A stretch of DNA of 53,254 bases from Nocardioides sp. (GTDB taxonomy: Bacteria; Actinomycetota; Actinomycetes; Propionibacteriales; Nocardioidaceae): positions 1 to 53,254 of the forward strand of contig NZ_SSXI01000069.1 of assembly GCF_004803405.1 (NCBI RefSeq), in the 5' to 3' direction. Within the stretch, counting starts at the first letter, position 1, and every line of letters starts with the position of its first letter. The notes below the pieces were generated by a model. That model saw nothing but the letters and a program-made list of their open reading frames with translations. It was not told the DNA's origin and did no database searches. A program made the position numbers and the translations under genes. Positions 1 to 8,109 of the stretch are shown here, piece after piece.

Positions 1-1046
1 CCGAACGCCGAGGCAGTCGCCGCGCGCCCGTCCTCGAGGCCGAGCGCCGCGAGCAGGCGTACGGCGGCCAGGCGCTCGTCGGCGGAGCCGCTGCGCAGCA
101 CGTCGCTGGCGAAGTGGGTCGCGCGCGACGCGTCGTGGAACGCCGTGGCCCAGAGGCCCAGGAACGTGTCCTCCGGTCCGGAGGTGGGGAGCTGCCCGGG
201 CCGGTCCAGATGCTCGGCCAGCCGTGCCAGGTCGCGGTTCAGCTCGCGCTCCTGGTTGACGTCGATCGCCTCGCCGAACCAGACGCCCGCCGCTCGTGCG
301 GTGGCGGCGAAGCGGGCCAGGCCGTGGTCGAGGATCACGCCGAGCATGCGGCGGAACGCGACGGGGTGGGCGAGGTCGACGGTCTCGAGGATCGTCTGCC
401 GCAGCCCCTCCTGCCGCTGGGCACGGACCAGCATCTCCTCGACGTAGGACCATCCGGCCGGGTCGTCGCCGGCGAGGAGCCCGCTGGTGACGTGCGTACC
501 CATGCCGCCGGTGCGGACCCGGCCCTCCGCGTGGTCGACCAGGTGCTTCACCCACTCGCGGCGGCCGTACCGGATCTCGGAGGCGAGGAGGGCGCCGATG
601 ATCGGGGGGTCGAGGTACGGCGCCCAGGCGGCGAGGAAGTCCAGCCCTCTGCCGGGGAAGGGCAGCGCCAGGCTGATCTGGGCGCGCAGGCGGTCGATCC
701 GGGCGTGGGCGCTGGCGCGCGGGTCGGGGTGGCGGAACGGGCGACGCTCCCAGCCGACCTGGTAGGGCTCGGCGGCGCCGCCCCGCCAGCTGCGGGCGAT
801 CTCGTCGGCGACCGCGGGGGCGAACGCCTTGACGAAGCTGCGCAGCTTGCGGTCGCTGAGCCGATCGAGGTGGTCGGCGAGCGACAGCAGGTCTCGGGCC
901 TCGACCCGCTCCCGCGCGAGGTACGACGCCAGGGTCCGCGCGTGCGGGTCGAGGACGCGGCGCCAGCCGACGGGGAGCAGGTCGGTGACGGCGCCCGGCC
1001 TGCGGATGCGGCCGAGCTCCTCGTGCGCCTCGGCGTAGGTCAGCAC
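1..1046 (-). CDS. HEAT-like protein, resembles DUF5724/DUF4132-type proteins (3' end cut by window)
   Basis: Reading from a GTG at 1046 to the window edge gives 348 codons without a stop, so only the N-terminal part is present. The protein is rich in Leu, Ala, Arg and Glu and looks all-helical. The stretch YVEEMLVRAQRQEGLRQ followed by ILETVDLAHP resembles what I remember of DUF5724 regions in large DUF4132-type proteins; this is recollection, not a search. The start lies 4 nt after the stop of the 134-aa gene upstream, so the two are probably co-transcribed. Function is unknown. The whole-length + strand frame opposite is a high-GC shadow. Confidence 0.6.
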   Translation of the reverse strand, partial: MLTYAEAHEELGRIRRPGAVTDLLPVGWRRVLDPHARTLASYLARERVEARDLLSLADHLDRLSDRKLRSFVKAFAPAVADEIARSWRGGAAEPYQVGWERRPFRHPDPRASAHARIDRLRAQISLALPFPGRGLDFLAAWAPYLDPPIIGALLASEIRYGRREWVKHLVDHAEGRVRTGGMGTHVTSGLLAGDDPAGWSYVEEMLVRAQRQEGLRQTILETVDLAHPVAFRRMLGVILDHGLARFAATARAAGVWFGEAIDVNQERELNRDLARLAEHLDRPGQLPTSGPEDTFLGLWATAFHDASRATHFASDVLRSGSADERLAAVRLLAALGLEDGRAATASAF

Positions 1047-1049
1047 CGG

Positions 1050-1454
1050 TCAGCCCCCGGCGAGCGCGACGAGCCGCACCACGCGCAGCCGTGTCTGCGG
1101 GCCGACCGTCACCGTCGCGGCGAGCGACTCCACCTGCTGGTCGTCGACGAACACGAAGTAGAGGCCGTCCTCGAACGCCTCGACCGCACGGGCGACGGCG
1201 ACGGAGAGCGGAGGCGCCGCCTGGGCCGCGCGCGGCTCGGAGGAGTACCTGCCGGAGTCGACACCGCGGGCGAGGTCGGCCGGGGTGAGGATCCGCAGCA
1301 GGCTCTGCTCCCGCTGCCGCTCGGCGAACGCGTCGAGCTCCTCGGCGACCAGCGCCTCGATCACCGCGCGCAGCGGATGGTCGCCGGGCTCGATGCCGAC
1401 CGAGCGGTCCTCGATGTCCCTCGGGCGTCCGACCACCCGCGCCTCGACGATCAT
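1050..1454 (-). CDS. conserved-looking hypothetical protein, 134 aa
   Basis: The ATG at 1454 is preceded by a good purine-rich ribosome site (GGGAGGG, about 5 nt away). The product begins MIVEARVVGRP and shows alternating strand-like segments (LYFVFVDDQQV, TRLRVVRLVAL) with no signal peptide or membrane segment. I do not recognise a named domain. Its stop lies 4 nt before the GTG of the HEAT-like gene, so it is the promoter-proximal partner in a two-gene unit. Codon use is typical of the chromosome. It could be a small binding partner of the larger protein, which is inference from the arrangement alone. Confidence 0.6.
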   Translation of the reverse strand: MIVEARVVGRPRDIEDRSVGIEPGDHPLRAVIEALVAEELDAFAERQREQSLLRILTPADLARGVDSGRYSSEPRAAQAAPPLSVAVARAVEAFEDGLYFVFVDDQQVESLAATVTVGPQTRLRVVRLVALAGG

Positions 1455-1763
1455 TCACGCCCTCCCGTCACTTCGGCCACGGCGAGCCTAAAGTCACTCG
1501 GGGCGCCCGGGGGGAGGATTCGGTCAGTTGACGTGGATCGCCCGGGATCGGCTGGCGCTCAGGGTGGAGGGCCTGTGCCGCCTCGGCGGCACCTAATCGA
1601 CGATCTCGGGCCACGCAATGACCTAGGTGCCGGATCCAGCGGCCGACAAGGTCATTACCAAGCCTGAGCACGACATCAATTCGTGGATGGCATGCGCTCA
1701 TCTCACACTGGGTGAGCGGCGGACACGGCCGTTCGGCGGCGGAAAGACGTTGGGATGAGCAGC
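1455..1763. other. 309-bp gap between the left-flank pair and the broken VOC gene
   Basis: No convincing gene. A short + strand frame starting at GTG 1628 and ending at TGA 1758 (about 43 codons, with the peptide stretch PEHDINSWMACAHL) has no ribosome site and may be a gene remnant. The promoter of the minus-strand 134-aa gene should lie just right of 1454. Confidence 0.4.
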
Positions 1764-2173
1764 TCAGAGGTCGAACTCGCCCGGCGCGAGGCTGCGGAGC
1801 ACGCAGAACTCGTTGCCCTCCGGGTCGGCCATCACGTCTCGGCACCGGTCTGGCCGACGTCCGCGCGCCGCGCCCCCAATGCCTCAAGCCTGGCGACCTC
1901 CTCGGCCTGCGTGCAGTCGACGGGGGAGAGGTCGAGGTGCAGCCGGTTCTTGACCGTCTTGCGCTCGGGCACCAGCGCAAAGAACATTGACGGCGCGACC
2001 GGCTCCCGGCGTACGGCGTCCAACAGCTCGGCGTCAGGGCCCCGGTACGGGCCGACCTCGACAAGGTCGTCCGTGGCGTCGAGGACGGAGTAGCCCAGCG
2101 CCGCGCACCAGAAGCCGGCGAGTCCGACCGGATCGGTGCAGTCGACGTTGATCTCGGTGAGCCGGGAGGTCAT
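1764..2173 (-). pseudogene. VOC/glyoxalase-like protein, broken by a small frameshifting deletion
   Basis: The frame from ATG 2173 encodes a typical VOC-family (Glyoxalase_6-like) N-terminal part: MTSRLTEINVDCTDPVGLA, then FWCAALGYSV and RLHLDLSPVD. It stops at TGA 1834-1832 after GQTGAET. The natural C-terminus continues at once in another frame: MADPEGNEFCVLRSL and a final GEFDL with stop at 1764. Family members usually read roughly T-W-V-V-M-ADPEGNEFC, so about 7 nt appear to be lost at 1832-1835. The result is a protein lacking its last beta strand and a metal- or substrate-side residue. Programmed frameshifting is unlikely because no slippery sequence is visible. Confidence 0.8.
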
Positions 2174-2334
2174 GCAACAGGATTATCGGGCGTCCCCGCG
2201 TAGATCAGCGACTCGGCCTGATCAGCGATGTCGATTACTTCCAGTGAGTTGCAAATTGCCGGAACTACGCCAACGTGGCCACCATCAAGAAGATTCCTCA
2301 CACCTCGACGTTGCCGCTCTACCGTGGGACACAT
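2170..2334 (-). CDS. possible short ORF or remnant ending in an ATGA overlap with the VOC gene
   Basis: A 54-codon frame ends in protein-like sequence (NLLDGGHVGVVPAICNSLEV, then AESLIYAG) and its TGA overlaps the VOC start codon as ATGA, an arrangement typical of coupled genes. Codon choice is less G+C-biased than the flanks. The start is unclear: the ATG at 2334 has AGGAG only 1 nt away, and a GTG at 2355 is possible. It may be the tail of a truncated gene at the island border. I cannot name a family. Confidence 0.25.
   Translation of the reverse strand: MCPTVERQRRGVRNLLDGGHVGVVPAICNSLEVIDIADQAESLIYAGTPDNPVA
2182..2187 (-). promoter_or_regulatory. -10-like box GATAAT for the VOC (pseudo)gene
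   Basis: GATAAT on the minus strand ends 8 nt before the ATG at 2173 and no ribosome site precedes that ATG. This fits a leaderless transcript as seen at several other genes here. Confidence 0.4.
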
Positions 2335-2488
2335 GCTCCTGGAGAAGGTCGTCACGACCGCCTCGGAGCCGCTGCGGCTAGGCGGTTCTTTCCATAATCC
2401 CGCCCGTTTGGGAGGGGAGGTCCGCTCGCCATCAAAGTAGGCGGCTTGTGCGGCGGGATGACGCACGTAGCAGCGAGGCGGTCGTCTT

Positions 2489-3544
2489 CTACCCGAGTTG
2501 GTATACGACTTCTGCGACAGCCAGGGCGAGCGCGGGCAGGCCGGCGCCGGCCATCCAGCCGTAGGCGGCGTGCCGCGCCCGTGGAGCACGCGTCAGGATC
2601 ATGGCGGGAACCAAGGAGAGGGAGGCCGCTCCGACCGTAATCCAGGCAGAGTTGGTGACGCGAAGGATCTCCCCGGATCCAAGGAGTCCGGCGAGCGCGA
2701 AGAGGCATCCGACAAAGATCCGAGTCGCCACTTCAGCGAGGGATGGCGGGAGAGGATGTTCGAGGTCGTCCAGTGGGTCGCGCCGCGCGATTTGGGCTTC
2801 GAGGGCACGCCAGATCTCATCTGCTTGTTGATGGTCCGCTGGCCCGGCATCGATCGAGTTGACCCACGTAGGGAGGCCCCGGCCGGTCACCACCGTGGCT
2901 TCCCCGAGGTTCTGCAGTTGACGCTCCGCAGGCCAAGTGCTGGTGCCACCGCCCCACAGGACCACGATTGGCTCCACGGACATGCGTCGCGACTTGATCG
3001 GATGCCATAGCCCGAAGGTGCGGGCGTTGGCTTTCGCCTGGGCGATGGCTTGTCGCAGTTTTTCCTGGCCGTAAGGCGTGTCCCACGGGGTTGCGCTCCA
3101 CTTTGTCTCGAGCACCATGGCGTGGCTGGGCCCGACGACAACGTGGTCCATGTCGTCCTTGGCCAGTACGAAATGATTCACCAAGTGCCACCCGCGGGAC
3201 CGCAGTTTTCGCAACTCACCGGCAGTCCACTGCTCTGCGACGTCACCCATCATGGTCGGCGCTGTGCCCGTGACTTGCACGATCCAAGACCAAAGCGCGG
3301 CGGGTCCGGCTACGAGGAAGCCCCCGACAACTAGTCCTTTCATGAAGCCGGTGGGCATGAGGGCCGCGACGATCGACGTCAGCGCGAGAAGGGCGAGCAT
3401 GGCGCCGCCAAACAGCTTCCAATGGTCCTTCACGAACTGACGCTGTGTAACGCGTGCACGACCGCGGGCCCAGGAACCCGCGCGGGCGTCGCTGGCTAGG
3501 AAACGCGCTCGACGTGAGCGGGAAGGTTTCTTCAGCACTGCCAA
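2489..3544 (-). CDS. membrane-anchored NERD-domain (nuclease-related) protein
   Basis: About 351 aa. A basic N-terminus is followed by two membrane segments at residues 43-92, a cytoplasmic NERD domain at about 100-235, and two more hydrophobic segments near 275-350. The NERD core is visible as DMDHVVVGPSHAMVLETKW, giving the nuclease-like D133 and E146-x-K148 pattern. NERD domains are related to the restriction-endonuclease fold and occur in DNA-processing and defence-associated proteins. It lies 42 nt behind the PD-(D/E)XK gene on the same strand, so the two probably form an operon. The annotated TTG start (3544) has no ribosome site; a GTG two codons in, or one further downstream, is possible. 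Codon use is less G+C-extreme than the core genes, in keeping with transfer. Confidence 0.75.
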   Translation of the reverse strand: MAVLKKPSRSRRARFLASDARAGSWARGRARVTQRQFVKDHWKLFGGAMLALLALTSIVAALMPTGFMKGLVVGGFLVAGPAALWSWIVQVTGTAPTMMGDVAEQWTAGELRKLRSRGWHLVNHFVLAKDDMDHVVVGPSHAMVLETKWSATPWDTPYGQEKLRQAIAQAKANARTFGLWHPIKSRRMSVEPIVVLWGGGTSTWPAERQLQNLGEATVVTGRGLPTWVNSIDAGPADHQQADEIWRALEAQIARRDPLDDLEHPLPPSLAEVATRIFVGCLFALAGLLGSGEILRVTNSAWITVGAASLSLVPAMILTRAPRARHAAYGWMAGAGLPALALAVAEVVYQLG

Positions 3545-3586
3545 GGAAGGGGGCTCGATCGGATCGATGTGGCAGGCATCTGTTGG

Positions 3587-5200
3587 TCAGACGGCGTCGG
3601 GTGCTGGCGCGGACGTCTCGGCATCATGGGAAGCGGGATCGCCGGCATGCCCCGAAGAGCCATGCGCGGGGTCGTCCTCCGCGGAAGTGGTTGATCCCGT
3701 ATGGGCGAAGTGGTTGATGTCGCGCGGCGCCGGCGGAGCCTCGGTCCAGTCGGACACCTGCGAGTCATCGCCAACGTCTTCTGCAGGTACGTCGTAGGAC
3801 GCTCCCGCTTGGCGCGCGTCGGAGCCCTCGTCGTCTTGGGAGGAGTAGTCGGTGGAGCTGAGTGCCGCAGGGATCGCCTGGTCGATGTCGGGCGGCGTTG
3901 GGTGTGCGGGTCGCAGCTTGGGTGGTGTCGCAGCCCAAGAACGCAGCGAACCCAAGACGTCCGCGTAGAACGCGTCGACCGCAGTCAGCACCGAGTCGAT
4001 GAAGGCCCCACGCCCCCGGCCTCTCTTGGTGCCCAACGGAGCAGAGGCGGCAATCCGGAACGACCGGAAATCCTTGCTCGGATCGGTGACGAGGCTGGCG
4101 GGGTTCTCGCGGACGGCGCTGAGAAGTTCAGCCGCTGAAGATCCGCGGCCATGGTTCGTGAAGGCCTCGATGCGGGCGGCGTCAGGTGCGTTCTTGAGCT
4201 GGCGGACCAGCCAGTTCACCCGTGTCGTCGGCCGCCCCTCCCGCGGGGCATCTACGTCGACATGGCAGGTGACGCGCGATGCTCGCAAGTCTGCGGTCAC
4301 AATCAACTGCCCCACCGTGTCCGGGATTCTGATGCTGCCCGTCAGGACGCCGTCTCGACAGATCGAGTCAGTTAGGGCCTGCGCACGGAGCGTTGGGTCG
4401 GCGAGCTCTTTGCGGGACAGCGCCGGAACGACCTCGGTGCCAAGCTTGCGACCAAGCTGGAGACTGGTGAACCGCAGCAAGGCGTCGAACCGCGCGACGA
4501 CATCGGCCACCCCTTTGTCGGCGGCACGCAGCGTGCCGGCAGCAACGGCGTCGCGCACTGCGACCCAGGATTCACCCATGTCCTCGAACTCCAAAGCACC
4601 GGACTTCCGGTGCTCCAAGTAGCGGATGAGCTCTCCGAGGAGCCAGGCCTGATCGGGGTCAGCGACGCCGCGGAACTCTTTCTGCAGCACTGCCTCGGCC
4701 AGCACCTGGCTCCACGAGACATGGTGCAACGCGACCTTACGAAGTTTCCGCTTGTCCACTTTCGTCGGATGCTGGCTGCTAACGGCAGGAATCTCGTTGG
4801 AGATCGTGATGACGGCGTCGAAGCCCTCATTGCGAGCGATGTCGAGGTAGTTCTCGAGTTGCTCGGTTGCGAGCTGGTTGGGGCCCGTTTTGACCTCTAC
4901 GAGTGCGGTCCAGGTCTTCGAGCCGCGCTCTACGCGGATCAACCCGTCTGGGTAGAGCCGCTTCTCGCCAAGGGTGAATGGCACCTCGATGTAGCACGAG
5001 AGTGTGCCTGCGGGTGCGTCGAACGGCTTGAGAAACGCTCGTCCGAACTCCTTGACCGCGCTGAGGACCGCCAACAGAGCGGACGTCGCCCGCCTCTCCT
5101 GCTCCTCAGCACCGTTGATCCCAGAGGTTGGAATGAGTCTGGCCTCATGCCATGTCTCGACTGCCAAGTTGCCGACGCCCCCGTCCGAGATTGCTGCCAT
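3587..5200 (-). CDS. PD-(D/E)XK nuclease-like protein with long acidic tail
   Basis: I start it at ATG 5200 (537 aa); the open frame extends further upstream but that part is low-complexity Arg/Pro/Ser sequence typical of a shadow. Residues about 70-110 carry PDGLIRV (D85) then ALVEVKTG (E102, K104), the D...E-x-K core of the restriction-endonuclease fold, followed by TEQLENYLDIA helices. A central helical region (residues 180-290) precedes a 300-420 domain of unknown type and a Ser/Asp/Pro-rich, probably disordered, tail from about 430. It is the first gene of a two-gene unit with the NERD membrane protein. Similar proteins are called stress-response or hypothetical in actinomycetes. A role in nucleic-acid defence is inference from fold and neighbourhood. 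Confidence 0.7.
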   Translation of the reverse strand: MAAISDGGVGNLAVETWHEARLIPTSGINGAEEQERRATSALLAVLSAVKEFGRAFLKPFDAPAGTLSCYIEVPFTLGEKRLYPDGLIRVERGSKTWTALVEVKTGPNQLATEQLENYLDIARNEGFDAVITISNEIPAVSSQHPTKVDKRKLRKVALHHVSWSQVLAEAVLQKEFRGVADPDQAWLLGELIRYLEHRKSGALEFEDMGESWVAVRDAVAAGTLRAADKGVADVVARFDALLRFTSLQLGRKLGTEVVPALSRKELADPTLRAQALTDSICRDGVLTGSIRIPDTVGQLIVTADLRASRVTCHVDVDAPREGRPTTRVNWLVRQLKNAPDAARIEAFTNHGRGSSAAELLSAVRENPASLVTDPSKDFRSFRIAASAPLGTKRGRGRGAFIDSVLTAVDAFYADVLGSLRSWAATPPKLRPAHPTPPDIDQAIPAALSSTDYSSQDDEGSDARQAGASYDVPAEDVGDDSQVSDWTEAPPAPRDINHFAHTGSTTSAEDDPAHGSSGHAGDPASHDAETSAPAPDAV

Positions 5201-5837
5201 GTAGTTGACGCGATTTGGGCACGACCGTAGTCCCAAGCGCGCGCCTCTGGGCCGACTCGGACAAATTCGGGAGAAGCTCAAGCGGCGCTGACGATTCTTC
5301 GGTAGCCGTGTGTGGACATGCCGTCGACCGGGCTGCACGACCTCGGCGGTGGTGCACCCGACGCTCAGCCGTCTGCCGAGTCTGTCGACTGGCCAGTGGC
5401 GCGCGCCCCCGGCACGATCAGGAAGACTAGGCGCTTGACCCTCCGCGCAGGACACGGTCGCGGGTATGCCCGCAGGTCGGGCAGTCCTTCGCTCTTCCCA
5501 TGGCATGACCGAGAGCAAAGACGTCGGCTGCCAGGGAACAGGAACAGAACAGGCCCATCCGTGGAGCGTATGGCGCGCGCGGCGTCCGCCGGACAAACGC
5601 AGATCTGCCACGACTCGAGAGCCCGCTCGTCTCGGCAGCGCAAGACCGAGGGCTGTCCCGATCGCGGCGCTTTGACGCAGGTCGGCCGTCCCGGTACGGA
5701 TCGGCGCGGAGCGTGAAGCGAGAGCAGGCGATGGCTGACGCAGCATGGTCGCAGTAACCCGAAGCAGCGGGTAAGGTAATCCGGGTTATGGTGAGTAAGT
5801 CGGAATAAGAATCCACATGTTCCGGGTTGGAGACGGT
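5201..5837. other. 637-bp divergent intergenic region
   Basis: It separates the minus-strand nuclease pair from the plus-strand Fic gene and must hold both promoters. Frames on both strands are interrupted or of shadow composition. One minus-strand frame has a lone zinc-knuckle-like CPTCGH, too little to call a gene. The right end holds the repeated TAACCCG-type motif listed separately. Confidence 0.45.
5755..5788. promoter_or_regulatory. operator-like cluster of TAACCCG / CGGGTTA motifs upstream of fic
   Basis: TAACCCG at 5755-5761 is matched by its perfect inverted copy CGGGTTA at 5782-5788, with a near copy CGGGTAA at 5768-5774 between them. A -10-like TATGGT (5786-5791) overlaps the last arm. 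The Fic protein downstream ends in a winged-helix domain, so autoregulation through this site is plausible but inferred. Confidence 0.4.
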
Positions 5838-7529
5838 ATGGACAAGCAGTCCCTGGATGGGGCGCCGAACCCTGAGATCCCGGACACCGTCCTAAGCGTG
5901 GAGATCGCGCCACACGGTGAAGAAGTTGTCGCATGGCGACAGCGCGGACGCGGTGGCGACCGAGCGGACCGAACGCTGCGGGAAATTACTGTCAGCCTCC
6001 CGCCGCGGATCGGTGACTGCCAACCCGGCACCCCACCGTTCGTCGCACATCGCTCCGACAGTGCGCTGAACGCCATCGCCCGTGTCGACTCAGCCCACGG
6101 TGCTCACCTGGCCGGACTCTCGGCGCTCCTGCTTCGGGCCGAATCCGTTGCGTCTTCGAAGATCGAGAATGTGGAGGCAACGCTTGACGACTACGCGCGA
6201 GCGAGACACGGCAACAAGAGCAACGACTCTGCCGTGTCGATGGTGGCAGCCACTCGAGCTCTCGCCGCGCTGATCTCGTCCGTAGACGGGGGCTGTGACA
6301 TCACGCTAGATAACATCCTTGCCGCCCATCACGTCCTGATGGAGAACGATCCGTCGGAACGGACGCACGCCGGCCGGCTCCGCTCGGAACAGAACTGGAT
6401 CGGGGGCTCGGACTACTCGCCTCGGGGTGCCGATTACGTTCCGCCACCGCACGAGGCGGTGCCCGCATACATCGAGGACCTCCTTGAGTTCGCCAACCGC
6501 GACGACGTCCCGGTGATGCTGCAGGCAGCGCTCGTGCATGCCCAGTTCGAGTCGATCCACCCCTTCACCGACGGCAACGGGCGCATCGGCCGAGCACTCA
6601 TCAACACGGTCTTTCGCCGGCGAGGGATCACCACCAGCGTCGCGATCCCACTCGCTTCAGCGCTCGTCGCGAAGCGAGAGTCCTACTTCGACATGCTGGC
6701 TGCCTACCGCGCCGGGGATGCAGGACCGATCCTGTTGGGTCTGTCCCGCGCAGCCCAGACCGCTGCACGCGAGGCCGATGTCTCCGCGCGACGCCTCGCT
6801 GAGATGCCAGAAGAGTGGGTTAGGCAGCACCAGAAGGCGACCGGTCGAGCGCCACGCGCAAAGAGTGCATCCGCCAAGGTCCTCGACCGACTGCTGACGG
6901 AACCTTTCTTCACCACCGAGGAGATGGAGGAATCGATCGGCTCGTCGAGAACTTCAACCTCCGATGCGATCAAGGTTCTCCAGGAAGCTGGCATCCTGCG
7001 TCCGCTGACACCGAACAGGAAGCGCAATCAGGTGTGGGCGGCTGTGGCCGTTGTCGATGAACTTGAGGACCTCGGGCTGCGAGTTGCCTCCGAGACCAAC
7101 AACGACCCCGCTTGGCGCGACCTGCAAATTCGTGTGGTCGAAGAGCTGCGACGCCGCGACCAGGAGTCCTTGGCTCGGCTGGAGAAACTCGCGCGCAGTT
7201 TCGCCGCCTCGCCAAGCATCGACGCTCCGACCGTGTCGCTCAAAGTGATGACGCCCGTCAGCAAGCAGCTCTCCGAGACCTCACAGCGCCTGATGTCGCC
7301 CACGTTCGAACGCCTCAGCCGACAGCTGCAGGAGATAGCCACTAGTCGGCTCGACCTGCAGGTGCCCGTGGCGCTTCCGAAGGGGGTCTTGAGGGAGTGG
7401 AGCGATGCCTTGGCTCGGTCGGTCCAAGTGCCTCCTGCCGTGCGGGAGGTCATGGAGGCGCAGCGCGCGCTCGCGGAGTCGGGCCCAGAGGGCGAGGACG
7501 AGGATGGGCCCTCAGTCGGAGATCGCTGA
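5838..7529 (+). CDS. Fic-family protein with inhibitory motif and C-terminal winged helix
   Basis: 563 aa from ATG 5838, chosen because GGAGA lies about 6 nt upstream; an ATG at 5817 in frame has a weaker site. The N-terminal Fic_N-like region holds SSKIEN (residues 106-111), the (S/T)xxxE(G/N) inhibitory motif that blocks ATP in class II Fic proteins. The catalytic loop is HPFTDGNGRIGR (residues 241-252), a complete HxFx(D/E)GNGRxxR. A winged-helix region follows near residues 355-410 (TEEMEESIGSSRTSTSDAIK) and then a helical tail. The expected reaction is transfer of AMP from ATP to target hydroxyls, held in check by the N-terminal motif. It stands alone after a 637-bp gap, with operator-like repeats in front. 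Confidence 0.88.
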   Translation: MDKQSLDGAPNPEIPDTVLSVEIAPHGEEVVAWRQRGRGGDRADRTLREITVSLPPRIGDCQPGTPPFVAHRSDSALNAIARVDSAHGAHLAGLSALLLRAESVASSKIENVEATLDDYARARHGNKSNDSAVSMVAATRALAALISSVDGGCDITLDNILAAHHVLMENDPSERTHAGRLRSEQNWIGGSDYSPRGADYVPPPHEAVPAYIEDLLEFANRDDVPVMLQAALVHAQFESIHPFTDGNGRIGRALINTVFRRRGITTSVAIPLASALVAKRESYFDMLAAYRAGDAGPILLGLSRAAQTAAREADVSARRLAEMPEEWVRQHQKATGRAPRAKSASAKVLDRLLTEPFFTTEEMEESIGSSRTSTSDAIKVLQEAGILRPLTPNRKRNQVWAAVAVVDELEDLGLRVASETNNDPAWRDLQIRVVEELRRRDQESLARLEKLARSFAASPSIDAPTVSLKVMTPVSKQLSETSQRLMSPTFERLSRQLQEIATSRLDLQVPVALPKGVLREWSDALARSVQVPPAVREVMEAQRALAESGPEGEDEDGPSVGDR

Positions 7530-8109
7530 TCACCCTGCTGCTGCGGGGAACCGCGTTCCGCGGTCTCGCGCTGCCCTTCGGGTTCAACACATGTGCCCGC
7601 GGGGACGCTGCGGGCGCATCGCCGGAGAGGGTCCGAGGAGTCGGGAGAGTTCCCGTCCGTGCTCACTGGTCACGGTGAATCCGTACACGTCCGCATCCTC
7701 CTCTTCCCCGGCATGCGGGGTGTTCCACCGACGACGAAGGCGACGAGTGCTCGAGCGCAATCTTCAGGCTCGATTACTTCCGCGAAACGACCTCGGAAGA
7801 AGCCAGGGCCGTACTCTCCGGACATGGGGCGTCGGGTAATTGGGAGCGGATGTGTCTCAGTCTCCCGGTGAACACGGCCGTGCCCCAAAGTGGGCGGTTG
7901 GCCCCCCATCTAAGGGGGCGCCGGAACGCTCTGGGGCATAGACACCTGCGACCTAGGCGGTCATGAATTGAACGTCGCGGCGGTCGAGGTTGCTGCGGCT
8001 CAGTCGGAGTGCTCGACGGTGCAGGGGAGCGGAAGGTGGCGCAATCCGGAGATTGTCGGACCCGGTCCCTACCATCTGAGTCCAGGTATGGATGGGCGGA
8101 GTGAGGTCG
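7530..8109. other. 580-bp gap between fic and the Argonaute operon
   Basis: No gene I can support. A minus-strand frame 7670-7909 contains MSGEYGPGFFRGRFAEVIEP, which looks protein-like, but it has no clear start or continuation and may be a remnant. The right part must hold the promoter of the nuclease-APAZ gene. Confidence 0.4.
7901..7919. terminator. GCCCCC...GGGGGC hairpin
   Basis: A 6-bp G:C stem with a 7-nt loop lies between fic and the Argonaute operon. There is no T-tract, so it could be a weak terminator of fic or a regulatory hairpin upstream of the operon. Confidence 0.35.

Noticed and set aside
114..1667. 517-aa + strand frame
   Set aside because: It lies opposite two better minus-strand genes, has no recognisable domain, and its Arg/Gly/Asp-rich composition is typical of antisense frames in high-G+C DNA.
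5201..5746. N-terminal extension of the PD-(D/E)XK protein
   Set aside because: The extra 182 residues are low-complexity and lack motifs; the domain starts naturally at the Met at 5200.
5365..5934. 189-aa minus-strand frame overlapping the fic start
   Set aside because: Cys/Arg/Pro-rich shadow, with no start signal and conflict with the well-supported Fic gene.
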